Assembly: GCA_964370195.1 (NCBI GenBank)
Contig: CAYJIH010000022.1
Coordinates: forward strand, 1-28,703
DNA: 28,703 nt
Reading direction: 5' to 3'
From: JAAYCI01 sp964370195
Lineage (GTDB): Bacteria > Bacillota > Clostridia > Oscillospirales > Ruminococcaceae
In this document: piece after piece, positions 1 to 6,709 of the stretch
How the letters are laid out: each line of letters opens with the position of its first letter
How positions within the stretch are numbered: the first letter of the stretch is position 1
Made by a program: the position numbers and the translations under genes
The notes under the pieces: model-generated
What the model was told of the DNA's origin: nothing
The model's database searches: none
Seen by the model: only the letters and a program-made list of their open reading frames with translations

Positions 1-51
1 TTTTTTTTGTGCCCCTTATGATTATTTGTCCCAAGCAGCGTGACGCTGCAC

Positions 52-87
52 CCAATTGACATCGAGTAAACCTCGGTGTCTTTTTTT
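52..87 (+). terminator. Rho-independent terminator, first copy of the repeat
   Basis: The stem gacatcgag/ctcggtgtc closes over the loop taaac and is followed by seven T. The identical structure recurs 79 bases downstream (131-166). Two strong terminators in a row would block transcription entering from the left. Confidence 0.75.
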
Positions 88-130
88 GTGCCCCTTATGA
101 TTATTTGTCCCAAGCAGCGTGACGCTGCAC

Positions 131-166
131 CCAATTGACATCGAGTAAACCTCGGTGTCTTTTTTT
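131..166 (+). terminator. Rho-independent terminator, second copy of the repeat
   Basis: This is an exact duplicate of the stem, loop and T-run found 79 bases earlier. It lies upstream of the inverted-repeat segment and the decayed recombinase. Confidence 0.75.
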
Positions 167-196
167 GTGCCCCTTATGATTATTTGTCCCAAGTGA

Positions 197-394
197 GTGC
201 CTTAAAATAGATGTCATCGCTAAAAAATAGCGATAGAAAATCTATTTTGATGCATTTTTGCGTGAAAAAGGCGATGTTTTTCACTGCGTTTATATGGATA
301 TCATCGGGTGTTTTTTTGATATGAACTGTCACACAAGGGAATTTTGAGAATTTTCGGGGCAAATCAGCCCCAAATGACATCTATTTTGACGCAC
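197..394. repeat. MITE-like segment bounded by 21-bp imperfect inverted repeats
   Basis: The left arm (197-217) and the reverse complement of the right arm (374-394) share a perfect 14-base core, aaaatagatgtcat, and agree at about 19 of 21 positions. A third, inverted partial copy of the arm lies inside (241-254, tctattttgatgca). A perfect hairpin cgcta/tagcg is at 219-232. The segment is A+T rich and has no convincing gene; the open frame across it on the minus strand lacks protein character. This could be a non-autonomous mobile element or a structured end of the neighbouring integrative element. Confidence 0.5.
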
Positions 395-445
395 AATGAA
401 AAACGGCAGTGTGGGTGGCGTTGGAGGCATAAATAATTCTTTTAG

Positions 446-500
446 AAAAAAGCGGTCGGGTTTAAGGAGTAAAGCACTCCAAAAATCCGACCGCTTTTTT
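446..500 (+). terminator. Long-stem terminator with nested hairpin
   Basis: A perfect 14-bp stem (446-459 with 487-500, aaaaaagcggtcgg) encloses a second hairpin, ggagt/actcc (466-470, 476-480), and ends in a T-run. The A-run on the other side would let it also act on the minus strand. It separates the repeat region from the recombinase remnant and could act as an attenuator for 530-1292. Confidence 0.7.
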
Positions 501-529
501 TATTTCCAATAAAAACGAGGAGGTACAGA

Positions 530-622
530 ATGAGACTTACGTTTAAAACTCAGCCCGAAAGCCTGTCCACAACTCCCTCTTTGCGAAAGGAGCTTGACTA
601 TGAATCATTTCCCAACAAGTGA
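530..622 (+). CDS. Small ORF of a decayed integrative element
   Basis: This 30-codon ORF starts with ATG behind a good Shine-Dalgarno (gaggagg, 517-523) and overlaps the start of the next remnant in another frame. Tightly packed small genes before a DUF4314 gene and a serine recombinase are common in Clostridia conjugative elements, which is the main reason to list it. I do not recognise its family, and it has no membrane segment or clear motif. It may be a shortened leftover of a longer gene. Confidence 0.35.
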   Translation: MRLTFKTQPESLSTTPSLRKELDYESFPNK

Positions 623-735
623 GCAAGTGGAAAAAATCAAAGAGCAGTATCCGGTTGGAACGGTGGTAAAGCCATATCCATGCGTGACCCTTACTGCCCT
701 GTTCCGTTGGGTGTTCTGCTGAAAAACGGCAACAA
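600..735 (+). pseudogene. Frameshifted DUF4314-like gene remnant
   Basis: The first 20 residues from ATG 600 (ending KIKEQYPVGT) match the start of DUF4314, a small protein often carried by conjugative elements just before a large serine recombinase. After the YPxGT motif the frame runs into unrelated residues and stops at 720-722. A second frame beginning near 680 reads MRDPYCPVP, which resembles the next DUF4314 block. The simplest reading is an indel near 665-680 that broke the gene. The family call rests on remembered motif similarity. Confidence 0.5.
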
Positions 736-758
736 AGTTCGGAAAGGAGTAGAGCAAA

Positions 759-1292
759 ATGAGTGAAAGAGAAATCACCATCGTGCCGCCCACCAAGAAA
801 AGAAATACACAGGTAAAGAAAAACCGCTTGATGCGGGTAGCCTCGTACAGCAGGGTTTCAACCAATTTTGAAGACCAGCTTGTGAGTTTTTACGCGCAAA
901 AATCCTACTATACCGACCTCATTCTCAGAACACCCGGCTGGAAGCTTGCCGGCACCTATGCCGACGAGGGAATTTCGGGTGTCACTGCCGAAAACCTAGA
1001 ACGCATGAAAGCCATGAACGAGGAAGCGGTGGCCTTGCAGAAAACTTTGGATGAGCATAAGCGCCGTGGTGGCAGGGATGCTACAGCACACCTGCGGATG
1101 GAAGAAGTAGAGCGCTTTTTGAAAGAGGGAGCGGCCTGCGCCGGGCAGTATGAGGATGCTCTTGTGCGGCAGGTTATTTACACGATAAAGGTGGTGGATG
1201 AGCGCGCGATACTTGTGTGTTTTAAAAACGGGGAAGAGTGGTGGCAAGGGATGGCGTTAAGGGTGAGGGGACACAAGCGAAATATGGCGTAG
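759..1292 (+). pseudogene. Large serine recombinase with internal deletion
   Basis: The gene starts with ATG behind ggaaaggag. Residues 1-74 are the N-terminal part of a resolvase/invertase catalytic domain, with the motif YSRVSTNFEDQ; S34 would be the nucleophile. The helix-rich stretch ends at DEGISG, where intact proteins continue with several hundred residues of catalytic core, DNA-binding recombinase domain and zinc ribbon. Here the frame jumps at about residue 75 (near base 983) to a C-terminal coiled-coil and tail (about 76-177, ending RQVIYTIKVVDERAILVCFKNGEEW). Full-length relatives are about 500 residues or more; this is 177. The deletion is in frame, so a protein may be made, but it lacks DNA binding and most of the active site and should be inactive. 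Confidence 0.85.
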
Positions 1293-1348
1293 ATGTTCTG
1301 TGTAATAAAAATTTTTTACTTTTGAATTGGGCAATGGAAGCCTCAAAA

Positions 1349-3088
1349 TTAACTGTTGTACATTTCGGCATAAAGACCACCCAGTTCCAATAGTTTTTGA
1401 TGCGTTCCTTTCTCCACAACATCACCATCTTTCATAAACAAAATCATGTTGGCATTTTGGATGGTGTGTAAACGGTGCGCAATGATAAAAGTGGTGCGTC
1501 CTTGCATCATCTTTTGCATCGTTTGCGTGATACGTTGTTCCGTGCAGGCGTCAATATTAGATGTGGCTTCATCTAAAATAAGGATTTTGGGCGAACAGAG
1601 CAAGGTGCGTGCAATACACAAAAGCTGTTTTTCCCCCACACTAAGGTTGCTGGAAAAAGAACTGAGACGACTTTCATAGCCATTGGGTAGTTGGCGGATA
1701 AAGTCATCGCATTGGGCACGTATGGCCGCCTCTTGTATTTCAGCAAAACTTGCATTTGGGTTTCCATAGGCAATATTCTCAGCAATACTGCCGCTAAACA
1801 GCCAGCTGTCTTGCAATACCATACCCATGCTTTTTTGCAAACTGGTTCGCTGCAATGTCGAAATATCTGTATCATCCAAATAAATCTGTCCGCCACAAAG
1901 GTCATAAAAACGCATCAGTAAATTGACCAATGTGGTTTTTCCCGCACCGGAAGGCCCTACAATGGCCACCACATCGCCTTTATTTGCCTCAAAACTCAAG
2001 TGATTCATCAAGAGTTTGCCCGGTGTATATCCAAATTGCACCCCATCGAATTGAACCTTCCCATGCACATGCGTAAAATCCAAACGGGTTTCATTCGGGT
2101 CTTGTTGTTCTTCTTCCGCATCCAAAAAAACAAGAATGCGCTCTAGTGCAGAAAGACCTTCTTGCACCTGGTTGAGCTGCATAGAAAACTGGGAAATGGG
2201 CGACGATATATTATTTGCATACATTAAGAAGGCTTGCAACCCACCCAGGGTCAATCTTCCATTGAGAATGAGTATGCCGCCAAATACACACAAGGCAATA
2301 TAAACAAGGTTATTGATGAATTTAACAAGCGGTGAAATAACGCCGGATAAAGTGCGTGAGCGTAAATATGCCTTATAGAATCGGGCGTTGATTTCTGAAA
2401 GTTGATCCTCTAGCACAGACTCGTAGTTGAATGCAAGCATCACCTCGTGGCATCGGGTCATTTCTTCTATATGGCTGTTGAGCTCGCCGAGTGTTTTCTG
2501 TTGCTTTTTAAACATTTTTTTTGTTTTAAGTGTGATGATACGAATTGTAAATAAGCTAAGCGGAAGTGATACTACAAAAATAAGGGCAAGGCGCACATCT
2601 GAGAAGAACATCATCAGCAAAGTACCTGCTAAAACAGTGATACTGACAATTAAACTGCTCAGTGTAGATTCCAGTAAGTTGGTAACATTAGAAATATCCA
2701 CGGTGGCTCTCGCAAGCAAATCGCCACGTGGGTGTTTATCTAAATAGGATAAGGGTACACGATGTAACTTATGTTGAAGCTGTTCACGAAGAGAAAAAAT
2801 ACAGTTTTGCGAGAGGCGAAGCAGCCGTTTGCGGGCAAAATAAGAAAACAAACTGGCAAAAAGATATAAAAAGACCAACAGGATTAAATATCGAAAAATA
2901 CTTTGCATATCCACGTTGGTATCCTGCGTGAATGCCACTTGCAATATATCGGTGATGCGGGCAATAAGCTGAGGGGCCAGCACAGTGAATGCCGTGCTGA
3001 GCAACAGGAAAAACAAGATGAAAACCCATGCTGCTTTTGCGCCATCTACCATGGAAAACAGTCGCCATAATGAGCTGTTTTTTTTCAT
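1349..3088 (-). CDS. ABC exporter half-transporter, subunit B (catalytic NBD)
   Basis: A 579-residue type IV ABC half-transporter: six membrane helices in about residues 20-300, then a nucleotide-binding domain. Visible motifs are Walker A GPSGAGKTT (378-386), Walker B ILILDE with catalytic E507, and the switch histidine H538 in IIAHRL. The signature is LSVGE (482-486) instead of LSGGQ. Its ATG overlaps the end of the upstream ABC gene by four bases (ATGA), so the two are translationally coupled and surely form a heterodimer of the LmrCD/BmrCD/TM287-288 type. This subunit supplies the consensus Walker and His residues; the partner supplies a normal LSGGQ. It is the last gene of an operon starting with a GH3-family enzyme. 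The substrate is unknown; drug export cannot be excluded. Confidence 0.93.
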   Translation of the reverse strand: MKKNSSLWRLFSMVDGAKAAWVFILFFLLLSTAFTVLAPQLIARITDILQVAFTQDTNVDMQSIFRYLILLVFLYLFASLFSYFARKRLLRLSQNCIFSLREQLQHKLHRVPLSYLDKHPRGDLLARATVDISNVTNLLESTLSSLIVSITVLAGTLLMMFFSDVRLALIFVVSLPLSLFTIRIITLKTKKMFKKQQKTLGELNSHIEEMTRCHEVMLAFNYESVLEDQLSEINARFYKAYLRSRTLSGVISPLVKFINNLVYIALCVFGGILILNGRLTLGGLQAFLMYANNISSPISQFSMQLNQVQEGLSALERILVFLDAEEEQQDPNETRLDFTHVHGKVQFDGVQFGYTPGKLLMNHLSFEANKGDVVAIVGPSGAGKTTLVNLLMRFYDLCGGQIYLDDTDISTLQRTSLQKSMGMVLQDSWLFSGSIAENIAYGNPNASFAEIQEAAIRAQCDDFIRQLPNGYESRLSSFSSNLSVGEKQLLCIARTLLCSPKILILDEATSNIDACTEQRITQTMQKMMQGRTTFIIAHRLHTIQNANMILFMKDGDVVEKGTHQKLLELGGLYAEMYNS

Positions 3089-4821
3089 AAGCTTGCCTCT
3101 TCGTGATAGGATTGTGTATTGTAAATTTCCAGATAGAGTGGGCAGGTTTTGAGCAGCGCTTCATGCTTGCCCACTTGCACAACACGCCCCGCCTCCATCA
3201 CCACTATTTGGTCGGCATTTAAGATGGGGGCCAAACGGTCGGCCACAATGATAAGGGTCTTGTCTTTCAGGCGTTCTGTCATCGCCCTGCGCACCTTAGC
3301 TGCCGTTTTAAAGTCCAGAGCTGAAAAACTATCGTCCAGCAAATACACGCTCGCCTCTTTTGTAAACGCTCTTGCCAAAGACACTCGCTGGCGTTGCCCT
3401 CCCGATAGGTTGGCCCCCCCTTGGTTGATGTTGAAATGCAGTCCACCTTCCTTGTTTTCCAAAAGCTCGCCAATCTGCGCTGTTTCGCAGACTTCCAAAG
3501 CCTCTTTTTCGCTTAAATTTTGTTTTGCCACGCATAAATTTTCAAACAGACTGCCGGCAAACAAAGAGGGATTTTGCGGGGCGTAAGATAAGGCTGTGCG
3601 TACATCATGCGTCGTCATCTGGCGCATATCTACACCGTCCATGATAATATCGCCCACATACTCACTGTTGAAAAACCGCAAAAGCAATTTTAAAAGCGTT
3701 GATTTTCCACTGCCGGTGGGGCCTATAATAGCAGTGGTTTTGCCCGCCGGAATGCAAAGGTTAATCTTGTGTAGCACCGCTTCTTGTGCGCCGTCATAAG
3801 AAAACGAGACGTCTTTTAAAACAATTTCACCTTTGCCATCTTGAATCTTTTGTGGGTTTTGTGGGCAAGCATTTTGCGGTGTATGGCACAATACTTCGTC
3901 AATTCGCTTGGCCGCCACTTGTGCTTTTGGCAAAGTGTTTAAGATCATCATAATCACAGAAAAACCGTTGATGATCATAAGACAATACTGAATGTAGGTG
4001 AGCAAATCGGCCACATCAACAAGGCGGCTTTGCACTTGCAAGGAGCCTTGCCATAAAATAATAACGATGGAAAGGTTCATCACAATCTGTACAATCGGTG
4101 TAAGCCGAATGATGTAACGAGACGACAAAAGCGCCAGCGCTTTTGTTTCACCATGCACTTTTGTCAGCTTCTCTGTTTCATATTCTTGCCGCCCAAAGGC
4201 ACGAATAGAGCGTGCCCCCAGCAGTTTTTCATCCATCAGTAGGCTTATCTCATCTATCTTTTTTTGAAGTTTTGCAAAGATTGGCAAGCTCTTTTTCATA
4301 TTGAAGCGTACAAACAGTGTGCAAAGAGCAAAAGCGATTACCATAATAATGGAAAGCCTAGCATCCAAATAAAAGCACTGCACCAAGGCAAAAACTGCCA
4401 AAAACGGAACAGAAAGAGCACTGCGCAGCATATTGATGACCACAATTTGCATTTGATTTGTGTCTACTGTAGCGCGCGTAAGCAGCGTTTCCTTATCAAA
4501 TTGTTGGAAGTCCAGCTGTGAAAAACTTTGAACCTTTAAAAACATATCCGCCCGCATACGGCTGGTAAAAGAGGCTGTGACATGGGCAGAGAAATATCCA
4601 GACAGCACCGTGCACACACCCAGCAAAACGGTGATACCCAACATGAGCAGGCCCATGTTTCGGATGTATATAAAATCCCCTGTGGCCACGCCTTGCGTTA
4701 CAATACTATTAAAAAACAACGGCAAGCTGGTTTGACCCAGAGCCTCCCCCAAAGCAAAAATCAAAACGAGCAGCATTTGCTTCCAGTACGACTTCAAATA
4801 TCGCCTCAATAAGGTTATCAT
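3085..4821 (-). CDS. ABC exporter half-transporter, subunit A (degenerate NBD)
   Basis: A 578-residue ABC half-transporter with six membrane helices (about 15-300) and a C-terminal nucleotide-binding domain. Walker A is GPTGSGKST (367-375) and the signature is a perfect LSGGQ (472-476). The catalytic glutamate after Walker B is replaced by aspartate (LLDDS, D497), and the switch histidine is replaced by aspartate (VADRL, D528). These changes mark the degenerate ATP site of heterodimeric exporters. The start ATG follows agagggga, and only 14 bases separate it from the stop of the GH3 gene, whose stop codon touches that ribosome binding site. The gene therefore seems to be expressed together with GH3, so the exporter may carry the GH3 product. 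Confidence 0.93.
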   Translation of the reverse strand: MITLLRRYLKSYWKQMLLVLIFALGEALGQTSLPLFFNSIVTQGVATGDFIYIRNMGLLMLGITVLLGVCTVLSGYFSAHVTASFTSRMRADMFLKVQSFSQLDFQQFDKETLLTRATVDTNQMQIVVINMLRSALSVPFLAVFALVQCFYLDARLSIIMVIAFALCTLFVRFNMKKSLPIFAKLQKKIDEISLLMDEKLLGARSIRAFGRQEYETEKLTKVHGETKALALLSSRYIIRLTPIVQIVMNLSIVIILWQGSLQVQSRLVDVADLLTYIQYCLMIINGFSVIMMILNTLPKAQVAAKRIDEVLCHTPQNACPQNPQKIQDGKGEIVLKDVSFSYDGAQEAVLHKINLCIPAGKTTAIIGPTGSGKSTLLKLLLRFFNSEYVGDIIMDGVDMRQMTTHDVRTALSYAPQNPSLFAGSLFENLCVAKQNLSEKEALEVCETAQIGELLENKEGGLHFNINQGGANLSGGQRQRVSLARAFTKEASVYLLDDSFSALDFKTAAKVRRAMTERLKDKTLIIVADRLAPILNADQIVVMEAGRVVQVGKHEALLKTCPLYLEIYNTQSYHEEASL

Positions 4822-4835
4822 GTTAAAAGTCCCCT

Positions 4836-6560
4836 CTATTGTTCGTCAATAAGGGCAAAGAAGAATTTTTCTTTGACAAGGTTATCAATCACCCGAACGG
4901 GCTTCAACTGGTTTTCAGAAATCCCTCGTGCTGCTTGAAGGTCGCGATAAAGAGCATAGGTTTCCTGTTGTAAAAAACACACTTCAGAGGGAGACAACGT
5001 GCCATCTTTCACTTTTTTTCCAATGGATGGATTCACCTTGGCAAGAAGTTCGTCCACAATTTCGCGATAGTGTTCGTGGTTTTCTTTTGGCAAATGGTGT
5101 GCAGGCTCCATAAAAAGCACATAGCGGCCCGGCGAAATTTGCGTGTCTGCAAAGATGCTGAAATCCATAATAGACTCGCCCGTTTTTTCTTCAAAACCCT
5201 TTACTGCACGAGCAATACACTCTTCATCTGTTTTTTCGCCCGCAATGTTTACCATCTGGTTTTTTCTGTAGACAAAACACACTTTGGGTGTCTCGTTGTA
5301 GTAGCCCATGCAGCGCACCACATCCCCAATGCGATAGCGATAAAAACCCGATAGATTGGTGAGCACGATTTCATAACAACGCCCCTCTTCCAGCTCATGC
5401 AGCAACTTGGTTTTGGGGTTTGCGTTGTCCGCCTCATCGTCCTCCTCTTGTGTGCCCGGCTCTGCCACCGGGATAAACTCATAAAATCCGCTTTGTGGCA
5501 AAAGCACATATTCACCCTGTTCCATTTCCACAGCAACACCCATAAGCGACTCTGAGGCGGCATAAACGGAATAAAAAAAGGGAATGTTGCCGGAATATCG
5601 GCGCATTTTTTCTGCGTAGATGGAAAAACTGCCTGTGCCAATGCCCCCGATAAAATCAAGGTTTGGCCAAATGCGTGGCAAAATAGGCGTATCAAAGCCT
5701 TGGGCAAAAACATTTCGCAATTGCTCTGCCCGCTTTGGTCTTGGTTTTAAATAAGCTTGCAATTCCTCGCGCAAAGAGCTCGACAAGCTGATAGACTCAT
5801 CGATACAGCCTAGCTCGATATCACGCACTATCAATTCATGGTTCAGTTCCATATAGTGCATCATATCCGCCAAGGTGGTCATAAACGGGGTCATCAAACA
5901 CGGAACCTCAGAGCGCTCAAGAGCAAAACGAAGCATAACATAGTTTTTGTCCATCGTATCTGTGCACTGAATGGCGGGTATGGGTGTTGTTACAAAAAAC
6001 GGCAATGCTTTTTTCACCTTGTTCATCGCCGCCATGCTAATAGCGCCCATGGGGGTGCCATCTTTTGCATATTTTTCCACAATTTGCATTGCCCCCACCG
6101 TAAGCCCTTTATGAAGCCCGCGCCCTTTGGTTTTGCGCATATAGCGGTCGGCCACGGCCAACATGATGCAAAAAGAGTAGTCGCTGTATATGTCTAGCGT
6201 TCGTTGAGAAACCGGTATTTTTTTTGGGTTATCTGTGCTGCCGGAAGTCATGGCATAATAGCATGTGGGATAAGCACTTACTAGGTTTTGCACCTTGCTT
6301 TCGACACTTTTGTCGATGAGGTAGGCATAGTCATCATAGGTGGAAAAAGGAACTTGATTTTGGAAATCAGCAATGCTTTCCACCTTGGAAAAGGCATACT
6401 TTTGGCCATATTCAGTGTTTTCATTGTCACACATAATTTGAAGCAACAAATCTTCACTTGTTTGCTTTGCCTGCAAAGACAATGTTTGCAAATGGTTTAA
6501 ACTTTTGTTTCCTTTGTGAATCAAAAAATGAAGTAGCAAGTAATTGAAAATCCTTTTCAT
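4836..6560 (-). CDS. GH3-family acyl-acid amido synthetase
   Basis: A 574-residue member of the GH3 (auxin-responsive) family in the ANL adenylating superfamily. Known plant members activate a carboxylate as acyl-AMP and join it to an amino acid; the bacterial substrates are mostly unknown. Visible motifs: TSGSTDNPKKIP (105-116), the phosphate-binding loop; YAASES (333-338); YRYRIGDVV (407-415); and a C-terminal subdomain from about 440 (KNQMVNIAGEKTDE). The frame is open upstream to 6641, but ATG 6560 is preferred because gaggcacgagg lies just upstream and the added N-terminus looks unstructured. It heads the operon with two ABC genes and is divergent from another GH3 gene, 149 bases apart. 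Substrate and product cannot be read from the sequence. Confidence 0.88.
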   Translation of the reverse strand: MKRIFNYLLLHFLIHKGNKSLNHLQTLSLQAKQTSEDLLLQIMCDNENTEYGQKYAFSKVESIADFQNQVPFSTYDDYAYLIDKSVESKVQNLVSAYPTCYYAMTSGSTDNPKKIPVSQRTLDIYSDYSFCIMLAVADRYMRKTKGRGLHKGLTVGAMQIVEKYAKDGTPMGAISMAAMNKVKKALPFFVTTPIPAIQCTDTMDKNYVMLRFALERSEVPCLMTPFMTTLADMMHYMELNHELIVRDIELGCIDESISLSSSLREELQAYLKPRPKRAEQLRNVFAQGFDTPILPRIWPNLDFIGGIGTGSFSIYAEKMRRYSGNIPFFYSVYAASESLMGVAVEMEQGEYVLLPQSGFYEFIPVAEPGTQEEDDEADNANPKTKLLHELEEGRCYEIVLTNLSGFYRYRIGDVVRCMGYYNETPKVCFVYRKNQMVNIAGEKTDEECIARAVKGFEEKTGESIMDFSIFADTQISPGRYVLFMEPAHHLPKENHEHYREIVDELLAKVNPSIGKKVKDGTLSPSEVCFLQQETYALYRDLQAARGISENQLKPVRVIDNLVKEKFFFALIDEQ

Positions 6561-6709
6561 AATAACCTCGTGCCTCCACTTGATTTTAATGAAAAATTGG
6601 TATATGATGATATAAAATCTATCGTTGGAAACGTTAAACAAATATTACCATAAGTGAAAAAAAGTTGCAATACACCGAGCTTGTTTGAATATTCAAAAGG
6701 AGCATACTT
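6561..6709. promoter_or_regulatory. Divergent control region between the two GH3 genes
   Basis: This 149-base A+T-rich gap must hold the promoters for both the GH3-ABC operon (minus) and the ATP-grasp-GH3 gene (plus). A weak plus-strand candidate is TTGCAA (6664-6669) and AATATT with a 17-base spacer. The plus gene has the site aaaggag (6698-6704). A short inverted motif cgttggaaacg near 6622-6632 could be an operator. None of these is strong alone; the divergent layout is the main evidence. Confidence 0.45.

Larger units (their letters stand above)
1..193 (+). repeat. 79-bp tandem repeat, each full unit ending in a terminator
   Basis: Two full copies (2-80, 81-159) and a partial third (160-193) follow each other with an exact period of 79 bases and no mismatch that I can see. 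Each full unit holds a short perfect hairpin (GCAGCG/CGCTGC around TGA) and then a 9-bp stem with one G-U pair and a 5-base loop (gacatcgag/ctcggtgtc). The seven T bases that follow belong to the next unit, so the second stem reads as a rho-independent terminator on the plus strand. The array reaches the window edge, so more copies may lie upstream. I do not recognise the repeat family. Confidence 0.9.

Noticed and set aside
1..193. CRISPR array
   Set aside because: The repeats are directly contiguous 79-base units with no variable spacers, and no cas gene is in the window.
180..380. 66-codon minus-strand open frame
   Set aside because: It lies inside the inverted-repeat segment, has no proper start signal and no protein-like composition.
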